A DNA stretch of 14,874 nt from Crocinitomicaceae bacterium (GTDB lineage: Bacteria; Bacteroidota; Bacteroidia; Flavobacteriales_D; Crocinitomicaceae), in contig JAURNA010000338.1 of assembly GCA_030830385.1 (NCBI GenBank), forward strand, positions 1-14,874. Reading direction: 5' to 3'. This document shows, one piece after another, positions 1 to 7,705 of the stretch. The position numbers and the translations under genes were made by a program. The first letter of the stretch is position 1. Every line of letters starts with the position of its first letter. The notes under the pieces were generated by a model that was given only the letters and a program-made list of their open reading frames with translations, ran no database searches and was not told the origin of the DNA.

Positions 1-115
1 AAATGGACAAGCGTATGCTCCGGGTGATCGCCGAAAACTACGGCGGCGGGCCCGTCGGCCTCGGCACCGTGGCCGTCGCGGTGGGCGAGGAAAACGAAAC
101 GCTCAGGGAAGAGCG
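1..115 (+). pseudogene. ruvB: RuvB C-terminal fragment of high-GC origin, joined to foreign sequence
   Basis: The first 37 or so codons, from the ATG at 3, read like the start of the C-terminal winged-helix domain of RuvB, the Holliday-junction branch-migration ATPase: a Met-Asp-x-x-x-Leu helix, then the hallmark GGGPVGLGTVA and a VGEENETL segment. In intact RuvB this is followed by a VYEPxLIxxGF-type stretch and an RTPxGR motif. Here the similarity stops near residue 37 and both are absent. GC is about 66% over 1-120 and about 43% over 121-240 (counted by hand), so the switch in protein similarity coincides with a composition break. The frame is open to the left edge, so the ATG at 3 is probably internal to RuvB. 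The fragment cannot be functional alone. Recognition of RuvB is from memory of the family; the exact junction (roughly 95-125) is inferred. Confidence 0.7.
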
Positions 116-791
116 CGTGTATCGCTTCACCAATGAAGGGGAAATGCTTCAAATGACAATCAAAGGTTACTACGAAGGCACGCTTATCGAAAGTGTTACT
201 TTTCAGTACCTGAGCGTTAAGGATGAACACGGCTATGCGAAAGTAACCCGTGTAGATTCGAACTTCTCAATGGAATCCGCGCAGTGCTATACCCTGTTTG
301 ATAAGGAGATGTATAACAACCGATTTTTAACGTACAGAGAGCCGGGAAAAGGAAATTACCTCTATTGTATGATGAGTGAGGCGGACAAAACGACATTGGG
401 AATTGATTCACTGTTGAATCCGCGTGCAGAGGACCGCGTCGTTTTCGGCAATATCCAGAAACCACAGAGTTCGTTTCACGTGGAGAACAAGGTCAACAAG
501 ATCAACGGATGCATTTATACCTACGATTCGAAAACGGGCGCACCAATGAACGTGATCAGAGAAAATTCGCCGTTTCGTTATCACAGAACCATCACTTACG
601 AAAACAGTGGTCAATGTTCGGGATTCGTAGACTCAACCTTCAGTATTGATCGTTTTATCGCCGCAAAGCAATCGCTCATTGAACGAAATGAACAACAACT
701 TCCCGTGCGAATAGTTCACGGAAGTGCCGATCCGTCCACAAAGAGAAAAACATATGAAACATTTGAGTATGAATTTTACCAAGGCAAATAA
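3..791 (+). CDS. Unrecognised protein, 5' end replaced by RuvB-like sequence
   Basis: This is a continuous 262-codon frame. About 37 N-terminal residues belong to RuvB (see the separate entry), so the native protein probably starts left of the junction and is missing its own N-terminus. From about residue 39 on, the protein is a polar, Tyr/Phe- and charge-rich sequence with a YTYDSKTG stretch near residue 173, loosely reminiscent of YD-type repeats. It has no membrane segment, no recognisable catalytic motif and no family I can name. Its 3' end overlaps the next gene by 38 bases, which suggests the two are co-transcribed and perhaps translationally coupled, as expected for a pair of cell-envelope or secreted hypothetical proteins. 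The C-terminal 220 or so residues have the composition of the neighbouring gene and look like genuine coding sequence. The fusion as written is probably not a natural protein. Confidence 0.5.
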   Translation: MDKRMLRVIAENYGGGPVGLGTVAVAVGEENETLREERVYRFTNEGEMLQMTIKGYYEGTLIESVTFQYLSVKDEHGYAKVTRVDSNFSMESAQCYTLFDKEMYNNRFLTYREPGKGNYLYCMMSEADKTTLGIDSLLNPRAEDRVVFGNIQKPQSSFHVENKVNKINGCIYTYDSKTGAPMNVIRENSPFRYHRTITYENSGQCSGFVDSTFSIDRFIAAKQSLIERNEQQLPVRIVHGSADPSTKRKTYETFEYEFYQGK

Positions 792-3700
792 GGTTGCCAT
801 AATTGTCCTCATTCTTGGGTGTTATTCCTCAGTGAGTGCCCAGGACCTGGACTCTATGATGTGGAATGGAAAGCAGTACTACATCTATCCCTTTAAACAA
901 TCCGTAGCAGTTCACAGAGACTACTATCGCGTTATGAAGGGCATCGGGATTAAAATGTATTCGTACCGTGCATACCTTGAATTGATGGAAGATGACGAAG
1001 AGCGGTTCATGTCGAGAAGGGAATACAAAAAATTCATGCGGTCCATGGTACGATTCGACGGGTCGGATGATCGCAAGCATATCAAATCCCGTAAATTCAA
1101 AAAAGCAGTCCGTGCGAACCCGTACCCGATGCTTGAACAGCGTTATTCGATGAATTCAGATGTAGTTCCGGCACTTGATCCAATACCCAACGGAGAATAC
1201 ATTCAACTCTATGAATCTGTTTGCATTATGGATTCGAAAGGCGAATGTAACCATGTAGACACGAATTTTATAGCGGGCTTTTTCTCCATGAAAAACAATA
1301 CACTTCACGGCGAGGCCGTCTGGATCAATTTTCAGGGTGATACGTTGAAGCATGGCTGGTTCGAAGACGGATTGAAAACCGGGCAATGGATGTTGGATCG
1401 AAGAAGATTGGCCTACGCTTTGTCGGAAAGAGATGTCGACCTGTACATCGAACGAGGTTATCCCAAAATGGATACAACAATCGAATACATCACCTACGCA
1501 CGCGGGGTGCAAAACGGAAGCTATCGAAAGTTCGAGCAATCCGCTTATCCCGTTGAAGAAGGACATTACATCAACGGTGAGCCTTCTGGAGAATGGATGT
1601 ACCGCGACGTGAAATCCACAGGTTTTGGAGCAAGTTTCCGAAGGGATCGGAACAATGAATTGGTTACGCGTCACTTTACGTATGAAAACGAAGACAGCCT
1701 GATCGTTCGTTTTCCTTGGATTCGAAACGGGTTGATTCGTGTTTATACCGATGAGGAGAACGGAGAGTTCGATTTCTTTCCGATCTATTCATTGAGAGAA
1801 CCACCAAGAAGTTTGTACACAATCAATTTCAAACAAGAACCGAATTTGGAGTTGGATGAAGAATTTCAAGCAGCTGAACATGAATACGGTGAATACAATG
1901 ACTACGGATACGATTATGAAATGGATAGGGTCATGAATGAAATGGAATATTGGGGAGAAGACACGTATTCGTATTCCAGCCAAAAAGTGCGCATCTGGGA
2001 CCCTACATCCGAAGAGTACATAGATCGAAGCAAATTGATCGACAGCATTGGACTCATCGCGCGGTATGAAGGCATCATGGAAGAGTACTACCCGAATGGT
2101 CAACTGGCGTTTCGATATGAGTTCGAAAACGGAGTGCTTAAAGTGGAAGACACCGTGTTCTGGGACAACGGCAACGCACACGATGTAATCGAGTTCATTG
2201 CGGATTCCAATCACTACCTCCGAACCATTTACGATTACAACGGAAACAAATACATCAGTTTCTCTTACGATTCCCTGGGGCAATTTCAGGAAGTAAAAGA
2301 AGAACTTGCGCAACATAAAACCATTTTCCTGGATGGCTATAAAGTAGACAGGAATGATTACAGCAATTATTATTTCTACAACGCCAACGATACGCTGGCA
2401 GCCGAGCTGACGGAACCGCTTACCATCTATCGTTCCTGGTGCAGAAAGGATTCTTCATTCGTATACCATTCACAATACGATCCTGTGAATCGCGTTTTGA
2501 CGGAATCGACCCATGGAGTGACGGGGTATGAATGCCGACGCGCCGAACTAACCTTCGCAGAGGACTACGAAAGCTGGACGGGAAAACAAAGAATGAGTAT
2601 TGCCGATTTGGAACTGTTCTCAACGTCATCAGGTGCTCTTTACGATTACGAAGAAGAGTTCAAGGATTCCATTCCACAGCGCAACGTTCGGTTTTACCGG
2701 GATCGATTTGATGTATCCTCCGTGCACCAATTGCATAAAAATGGCGTTCCATACACAGGCCCCGTTAAACTCAACTTTGATTCTAAGAAAATCAAGTTTT
2801 CTTCCAAGGGAATCAATCTCGGGCTTCCGCAACGATACTACACGTACAAAAAACTGGAAAAGAACCTCGAACAATACCGCAAGAATGGCAAAACGAATTT
2901 CAGGGAAGTCTTTGACTTTATTGACGCCAACGAAACCAACAACAATGTTGGATACACGGTCTACAGGGCATTGTTCGACCGAATATTGGGAAGGAATTTT
3001 GCCGTTCCATCCGGATATTACTATGGCGACGATTATTACTTTGAAGAAGAACGAAAGAAGAAGCGCGATAAGCCCCGTAAAGCCAAAGAACCTTACCTGG
3101 TGCGTATTGAAGGTCAGATGGTTGAAGGAAGACCGCACGGATACTGGGCAGCATATGACCAATACGGTCAGGTAATGACCGAAATGACCTTTGATCAGGG
3201 AGAGCTGAATGGCCAACTTCGGGAGTACGATATGGCGTTTCCGAACGACGAAACCGAGTACTATTGGATTGAGCAGAGACAGCCCTGGGAAGACAGCATT
3301 CCCGCGAAAAAGGTGCACTACTTATCGTCTATTGTGAACTACGAAAACGATCAAAGACACGGCCAGGAAATTGATTACAATTGGTTGGGACAAATTGTCT
3401 CTCAGACCGAGTACAAAGAAGGATATCGTGATGGCGAGCACATCGACAGAAACAGGTTGGTTTTCACCAAACTCAGGTATAAACTGGGATTTTTGGATGG
3501 ATACGTTCAAACTTATCTGACCTTACCAGATCAGGATTCCATGCTACTTTACGACTTGAATTTCCAGAACGGAAGTCTTAACGGTGAATCAAAGGCGTAT
3601 CACACCAACGGAAAACTGGCAAAACGCGGATTTTTCCTCGACGGACAACCCATTGAGGATTACGAATCGTACGATACGTTAGGGTTCAAATATCACTACG

Positions 3701-4629
3701 TTAAATTCAAGTACTCCTTCCCGGTGGAAGAAAAAATCTGGGAAGAAAACGCATTGAGTGTTCGCTACCTGTTCGATTGGGAAGATTCCATTCACTTCGT
3801 ACCATCAGACATTACTTCATCGCAATCGTTGGATCGCATAATCTACAACCTCGGTCTTGGCGATCATCACTTGAGTCAACCGTATTACGGTAGACCCAGT
3901 CTGGTCAATAAGGACAACATCAGGTACCACATGACCAAGTACTACCCGAACGATACGATCTCTCGTGATGGATCCATCGAAAATGGCAAGAAGACCGGAT
4001 GCTGGAGGTATTACAATTACAAAGGTGACTTGTTGTACGAAGTGGATTATTTTGACACCATTCTTACCATCAACGATTCCATTCGTTTTCGCTCAAAGGG
4101 AATCCTGACCGATTTTGACACCGATGGCAGCATCCTCTATCACAGTCATATCATTGAAAAGTTCGAAAAATACGACTGTGCTCATACCGATCACTACGAG
4201 ATTCGCCAGCTGTATACTGTTTGGGAAGCCGACGATAGCCTGGGGCGAATGAACGGCTTTGTTCGGAATTTTTACGACAACGGAACCCTGCAAAGTGAGG
4301 GTGAAATGAACGATGGACTGCCAACGGGATTCTGGAAAATTTACGATCCGTATGGAAAGCTGAATCAATATGGACAATACATTCAGGGAAAACGCAACGG
4401 GAGATGGCTATCCGGAGACTTGTCCAAAACGAAGTACCTCGGCGACATTTGCCTCAATCCAAATCTGCCGGATCTTGAGGATGAAATTCGCTACCGTGAG
4501 AATTTGCTCGACATTACCATCACAAATTATCAACTCGGCAAGGCGCTCAACCGTCAGTATTACGATGTGGACATGAACCACTTCAAAACACTGGAGGAGG
4601 ACGAAGAGGAACACCACGAAAAAGAATGA
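754..4629 (+). CDS. Giant exported YwqK/MORN_2-type repeat protein
   Basis: This 1291-residue protein starts at the ATG at 754, behind an AGAGAAAAA purine tract. An in-frame GTG at 724 would only add ten residues before a normal signal peptide. The N-terminus has a basic region (Lys-Ala-Asn-Lys), a hydrophobic core VAIIVLILGCYSS and a likely signal peptidase I site after SVSA, before Gln-Asp. The Cys in the core is a poor lipobox match. Degenerate repeats of the form Gly-x-hydrophobic-x-x-Gly-x-x-x-Gly-x-Trp-x-x-Tyr-x-x-x-Gly occur near residues 174-214, 250-286, 438-460, 783-825, 860-895, 935-966, 1062-1100 and 1163-1222, resembling the YwqK 'antitoxin' / MORN_2 repeats common in Bacteroidota. 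A Tyr/Glu/Asp-rich stretch lies near 375-411, and the tail is acidic with histidines. No enzyme motif is visible. The repeats suggest a beta-rich surface or periplasmic scaffold; the function is unknown. It ends in tandem stops (TGATGA). Confidence 0.8.
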   Translation: MKHLSMNFTKANKVAIIVLILGCYSSVSAQDLDSMMWNGKQYYIYPFKQSVAVHRDYYRVMKGIGIKMYSYRAYLELMEDDEERFMSRREYKKFMRSMVRFDGSDDRKHIKSRKFKKAVRANPYPMLEQRYSMNSDVVPALDPIPNGEYIQLYESVCIMDSKGECNHVDTNFIAGFFSMKNNTLHGEAVWINFQGDTLKHGWFEDGLKTGQWMLDRRRLAYALSERDVDLYIERGYPKMDTTIEYITYARGVQNGSYRKFEQSAYPVEEGHYINGEPSGEWMYRDVKSTGFGASFRRDRNNELVTRHFTYENEDSLIVRFPWIRNGLIRVYTDEENGEFDFFPIYSLREPPRSLYTINFKQEPNLELDEEFQAAEHEYGEYNDYGYDYEMDRVMNEMEYWGEDTYSYSSQKVRIWDPTSEEYIDRSKLIDSIGLIARYEGIMEEYYPNGQLAFRYEFENGVLKVEDTVFWDNGNAHDVIEFIADSNHYLRTIYDYNGNKYISFSYDSLGQFQEVKEELAQHKTIFLDGYKVDRNDYSNYYFYNANDTLAAELTEPLTIYRSWCRKDSSFVYHSQYDPVNRVLTESTHGVTGYECRRAELTFAEDYESWTGKQRMSIADLELFSTSSGALYDYEEEFKDSIPQRNVRFYRDRFDVSSVHQLHKNGVPYTGPVKLNFDSKKIKFSSKGINLGLPQRYYTYKKLEKNLEQYRKNGKTNFREVFDFIDANETNNNVGYTVYRALFDRILGRNFAVPSGYYYGDDYYFEEERKKKRDKPRKAKEPYLVRIEGQMVEGRPHGYWAAYDQYGQVMTEMTFDQGELNGQLREYDMAFPNDETEYYWIEQRQPWEDSIPAKKVHYLSSIVNYENDQRHGQEIDYNWLGQIVSQTEYKEGYRDGEHIDRNRLVFTKLRYKLGFLDGYVQTYLTLPDQDSMLLYDLNFQNGSLNGESKAYHTNGKLAKRGFFLDGQPIEDYESYDTLGFKYHYVKFKYSFPVEEKIWEENALSVRYLFDWEDSIHFVPSDITSSQSLDRIIYNLGLGDHHLSQPYYGRPSLVNKDNIRYHMTKYYPNDTISRDGSIENGKKTGCWRYYNYKGDLLYEVDYFDTILTINDSIRFRSKGILTDFDTDGSILYHSHIIEKFEKYDCAHTDHYEIRQLYTVWEADDSLGRMNGFVRNFYDNGTLQSEGEMNDGLPTGFWKIYDPYGKLNQYGQYIQGKRNGRWLSGDLSKTKYLGDICLNPNLPDLEDEIRYRENLLDITITNYQLGKALNRQYYDVDMNHFKTLEEDEEEHHEKE

Positions 4630-4635
4630 TGACGA

Positions 4636-5061
4636 TAGCCAACGGAGCATTCGTTACCAATTCAATCGGGAAGACTCAGTGGGCAGAATGAAGAACGGCT
4701 GCGTGAAGAACGTTTACGACAATAGTTCCTTCAGATCTAGATCTAGGGACAGATGAAAGACGGCCTACCAATGGGCCTTTGGATGCTTTACGCCCTGTAC
4801 AGCAAATTAAAAAATGGGCCAATACACCCAGGCAAACGACACGAAAGGTGGTTGATTGGCGGTCTTTCGAGTTAAAAATACCTCGGGGAAATATACATGA
4901 ATCCCGATTTACCGAACCCGGAAAAGGAGAAAAAATACCGGAAAAATCTGCTGGATATTGAAATCAAAAACTACCGATTCGGCAACCTTTTGTCGCGCCA
5001 GTATTTTGATATAAACATGAATCGTGTGCGAGAATCGGAATCAAGCATACCAGAAGCGTAA
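4636..5061 (+). pseudogene. Decayed tandem copy of the 3' end of the giant repeat gene
   Basis: Translated in pieces, this stretch matches the last 130 or so residues of the gene just upstream. The first piece, around 4636-4723, carries EDSVGRM and a V-YDN motif, matching DDSLGRM and NFYDNG upstream. The frame then changes near an AGATCTAGATCT palindrome (4733-4744). It resumes at about 4747 with QMKDGLPMGLW, matching EMNDGLPTGFW. That frame runs into an in-frame TAA at 4873-4875 and continues with KYLGEIYMNP to a TAA at 5059-5061. Over the 50 residues that follow the internal stop, 29 are identical to the upstream gene (counted by eye). The copy is thus old and diverged, with at least one frameshift and one stop, and it lacks a start and a signal peptide. 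It is best read as what remains of a tandem paralog whose 5' part was deleted. Short ATG-initiated ORFs within it are not genes. Confidence 0.85.
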
Positions 5062-5080
5062 TTCTTCACGTTGAGTTGAT

Positions 5081-5088
5081 TATTTTTG
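5081..5088 (+). promoter_or_regulatory. Possible -7 element before the aminopeptidase gene
   Basis: TATTTTTG fits the Bacteroidota -7 consensus TAnnTTTG and lies 18 bases before the aminopeptidase ATG. I see no TTG box at the expected 17-23 base distance upstream, so this is a weak call based on one element and its position after a decayed gene. Confidence 0.3.
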
Positions 5089-5105
5089 TAACACAATTCA
5101 GTGCT

Positions 5106-6500
5106 ATGGATATTTCAATCACTTTGGACTCAGCTGTAACACCCAATCGGGTTTTACTCGGCACAGCCGAACAGGCTCCGGCGAATCTGTCGTCGGAAGA
5201 CACCCGGTTGTGGGAATCCTTTTTGAAAAAAGACAAAGATTCCTTTGAGTTAAAAGACTGGAACGGAATCGTGTTATTGGTTCGTTTGAAAGAAGACGCT
5301 GAATGGATTCGTAACCAGGGAGCTACCTTTCGAGATAAACTCGATCCTGACGCGGAAGCGATGTCCGTATTCGGATCAAGTGATGCGACGTTTGATTTTC
5401 TCGAAGGATTTTTACTCGCGAGTTACCAGTTCGACAAATACCTGAAAGAAAAGAAATCATTTGCGCTGAATTCCGTGCATTGCACCCAGGGATTCTCCCA
5501 ACAAAAAGCCGACGAACTGAATCACATTGTCCGGGCAGTAAGTTGGGCCAGGGACATGGTGAATGAACCGGTATCCTTTCTAACGGCTGAACAACTGGCA
5601 GAAGAAATTCGTGCGTTGGCATCGGAAACAGCACTGCATGTAAACGTATTGGGAAAAAGTCAGATCGAGTCGTTGAAAATGGGAGGACTACTCGCAGTAA
5701 ACCAGGGTTCGATTGACCCTCCAACGTTCACCATTGCAGAATACAAACCGGAGAACGCGCGAAACGAAAAACCGATCGTATTGGTCGGTAAAGGAGTTGT
5801 TTACGATACGGGAGGGTTGAGTCTAAAGCCTACGCCCAATTCCATGGATTGTATGAAAAGCGACATGGGAGGTGCAGCGTGCATGGCAGGAGCAATCTAC
5901 CTGGCTGCTTTGCAGAAATTACCGCTTCACATCATCGCGTTGATCCCTGCAACGGACAATCGTCCCGGGTTGAATGCGTATGCACCAGGCGATATTGTCA
6001 CGATGTTTGATGGAACTACCGTTGAAGTGCTCAATACAGACGCTGAAGGACGCATGATTCTGGCAGATGCACTTGCCTATTCAGCGAAGTACGACCCTGA
6101 ACTCGTGATGGATGCAGCCACGCTTACGGGAGCGGCTCACCGCGCAATTGGAGACAAGGCAGTAATCAGCATGGGAAATGCCGACGACAAAGCATTCGAA
6201 ACACTCGAGACATCCGGATATGAAGTACACGAGCGTGTCGTACGCTTCCCTTTCTGGGACGACTATCTGGAGGAAATGAAATCGACCATCGCAGACCTGA
6301 ACAACCTTGGCGGTCCAACAGCAGGGATGATTACAGCCGGGAAGTTTCTCGAACATTTTGTAAATGCACCTTACATTCACATGGACATCGCAGGACCAGC
6401 CTGGTTGAACAAGCAAAATACATATCGCACCAAAGGAGGCTCAGGCGCAGGAGTTCGATTGGTGTATCAATTCTTGAAAAATTACGCGAATGACAAATAA
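5106..6500 (+). CDS. pepA: Leucyl aminopeptidase (M17 family)
   Basis: This is a cytosolic two-metal exopeptidase that removes N-terminal residues from peptides, taking part in protein turnover. The ATG at 5106 gives 464 residues; a TTG at 5076 would add ten unlikely residues. The N-terminal third is a variable M17 domain, and the C-terminal catalytic domain is complete. The metal and catalytic residues are visible by analogy with E. coli PepA: Lys229 and Asp234 in GKGVVYDTGG, Lys241 in LSLKP, Asp253 in MKSDMGGA, and Asp312, Glu314 and Arg316 in the signature NTDAEGRM. The spacing from the first lysine is 5, 12, 24, 83, 85 and 87 residues, one more than in E. coli after the second lysine. Signature position 8 is Met rather than the usual Leu. 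The stop overlaps the start of pdxA, so the two are probably co-transcribed. Substrate preference cannot be read from sequence. Confidence 0.93.
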   Translation: MDISITLDSAVTPNRVLLGTAEQAPANLSSEDTRLWESFLKKDKDSFELKDWNGIVLLVRLKEDAEWIRNQGATFRDKLDPDAEAMSVFGSSDATFDFLEGFLLASYQFDKYLKEKKSFALNSVHCTQGFSQQKADELNHIVRAVSWARDMVNEPVSFLTAEQLAEEIRALASETALHVNVLGKSQIESLKMGGLLAVNQGSIDPPTFTIAEYKPENARNEKPIVLVGKGVVYDTGGLSLKPTPNSMDCMKSDMGGAACMAGAIYLAALQKLPLHIIALIPATDNRPGLNAYAPGDIVTMFDGTTVEVLNTDAEGRMILADALAYSAKYDPELVMDAATLTGAAHRAIGDKAVISMGNADDKAFETLETSGYEVHERVVRFPFWDDYLEEMKSTIADLNNLGGPTAGMITAGKFLEHFVNAPYIHMDIAGPAWLNKQNTYRTKGGSGAGVRLVYQFLKNYANDK

Positions 6501-7614
6501 GAAGGACCAAAAGCAACGAAAGCAGGAATCTTCATCGCTTCCTAAAGTTCGCGTTGGAATTTCATTGGGAGACATCAATGGCATCGGCCCCGAAGTGGTA
6601 ATAAAGGCATTTGGCGACAATCGAATGCTCGTGGATTGTACACCGATTCTCTATGGATCTTCGAAGGTACTCGCGTACTACAACAAAGAGTTGAACCAAC
6701 AAGATTTCAATTATCAGTCGGTGAAAACCGCCCTGGAGGCCAAAAACCGAAAGATTAGCGTGGTCAGCGCCTGGGAAGATGAGTTGAAAATTGAACCGGG
6801 AAAAGTATCCGAAGAAGGAGGGAAAGCGGCATTTAAAGCGCTGGAAATGGCCACACAAGATCTTGCTTCGGGTAAAATAGACGTCCTCGTAACGGCCCCC
6901 ATTTCAAAGGAAGCCATGGGGAAGGTTGGATTCGAATTTCCCGGACACACGGAGTACCTTGCAGACCTATCCGGAGAGGAGGACGCTCTGATGATCATGG
7001 TTTCGTCAGCGTTGAGAGTCGCGTTGGTGACAACCCACATCCCGATCAAAGAAGTTTCCGAGGCAATAACGATTGAAAAAGTGCACAGCAAAATCACCGA
7101 GTTTCATGCTAGCCTCAAAAAAGACTTCGGAATCCTTCGGCCTAAGATCGCTGTCTTTGGATTAAATCCGCACGCGGGAGAAAATGGCAAAATGGGATCG
7201 GAAGAGAGCGAAGTGATCTTACCGGCGATCAACCGAGCAAAAAACGAAGGCATGCTGACATTTGGTCCTTTTCCGGCAGATGGATTCTTCGGTTCTGCAG
7301 CACGATCGCATTACGACGGTATTCTGGCAATGTACCACGATCAGGGTTTAGCAGCCTTCAAAGCACTCGCTTTTGATGAAGGAGTAAATTTCACCGCAGG
7401 ACTTCCCATTGTTCGTACTTCACCCGATCATGGAACGGCATTCGACATCGCTGGAAAAAACCAGGCATCACCGGATTCTATGCGACAGGCGATTTACCTT
7501 GCAGTTGACATTCATAGAAACCGAATTTTTGAAAAAGAAATAGGAGCGAATCCCCTGCAATCACAAGAAAAGGGATCGAAATCCAGAAACCGCAGAGAGG
7601 AAAGCGAAGAGTAG
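6490..7614 (+). CDS. pdxA: 4-hydroxythreonine-4-phosphate dehydrogenase PdxA
   Basis: PdxA oxidises 4-phosphohydroxy-L-threonine with NAD+; the product decarboxylates to 3-amino-1-hydroxyacetone phosphate, which enters pyridoxine 5'-phosphate synthesis in the cytoplasm. At 374 residues the protein is somewhat longer than E. coli PdxA. The N-terminus has the family signature SLGDINGIGPE. The substrate-site His is in FPGHTEYL (His153). The three metal-ligand histidines are His183 (TTHIP), His228 (LNPHAGE) and His283 (YHDQGL), with the same 45- and 55-residue spacing as in E. coli. The C-terminal DHGTAFDIAGK is conserved. A polar, basic-acidic tail of about 20 residues follows the conserved domain. 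The ATG overlaps the aminopeptidase stop by 11 bases, which supports translational coupling. Downstream comes the DUF177-rpmF-plsX-fabH block, an arrangement I recall from Flavobacteriia. Confidence 0.96.
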   Translation: MTNKKDQKQRKQESSSLPKVRVGISLGDINGIGPEVVIKAFGDNRMLVDCTPILYGSSKVLAYYNKELNQQDFNYQSVKTALEAKNRKISVVSAWEDELKIEPGKVSEEGGKAAFKALEMATQDLASGKIDVLVTAPISKEAMGKVGFEFPGHTEYLADLSGEEDALMIMVSSALRVALVTTHIPIKEVSEAITIEKVHSKITEFHASLKKDFGILRPKIAVFGLNPHAGENGKMGSEESEVILPAINRAKNEGMLTFGPFPADGFFGSAARSHYDGILAMYHDQGLAAFKALAFDEGVNFTAGLPIVRTSPDHGTAFDIAGKNQASPDSMRQAIYLAVDIHRNRIFEKEIGANPLQSQEKGSKSRNRREESEE

Positions 7615-7659
7615 AATGAATCTTTTTGAGAGTTATCCACGAAAATCAGTTAATTTCCT

Positions 7660-7667
7660 TAACTTTG
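7660..7667 (+). promoter_or_regulatory. -7 promoter element for the DUF177-rpmF-plsX-fabH-acc block
   Basis: TAACTTTG followed by CGCCCC matches the Bacteroidota -7 consensus TAnnTTTG exactly. It lies in the 91-base gap between the pdxA stop and the GTG at 7706. The nearest upstream TTG (7626-7628) is about 31 bases away, farther than the usual 17-23, so the -33 box is not convincing. A start near 7674 would leave a leader of about 30 bases with a short CCTG/CAGG inverted repeat. If real, the ATG at 7616 cannot be the translation start of DUF177. Confidence 0.45.
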
Positions 7668-7705
7668 CGCCCCGCCTGTCAACAAGCAGGTCAAATAAAC
7701 GTTCT

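Noticed and set aside
724..753. GTG start for the giant repeat protein ten codons upstream
   Set aside because: It would put charged residues before an otherwise normal signal peptide; the ATG at 754 has a purine-rich tract in front of it.
754..860. Lipoprotein signal (Cys in the hydrophobic core)
   Set aside because: The residues before the Cys (Ile-Leu-Gly) fit the lipobox poorly, and SVSA followed by Gln is a better signal peptidase I site.
2600..3318. Long open frames on both strands inside the giant repeat gene
   Set aside because: They are shadow frames of a real gene with signal peptide and repeats; their translations show no recognisable family features.
4779..4961. Small ORF in the decayed region
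   Set aside because: It is out of frame with the pieces that match the upstream gene, so it is an accidental frame within the pseudogene.
754..5061. Toxin-antitoxin locus suggested by the YwqK repeat family name
   Set aside because: The protein is exported and very large, and neither the partner upstream nor the remnant downstream shows toxin motifs.
5076..5105. TTG start for the aminopeptidase
   Set aside because: The extra ten residues do not look homologous, and the stretch contains a possible -7 element; the ATG at 5106 is preferred.
7668..7705. Riboswitch or L32-type leader before DUF177
   Set aside because: Only a 4-bp CCTG/CAGG inverted repeat is present; there is not enough structure or length to support a known element.
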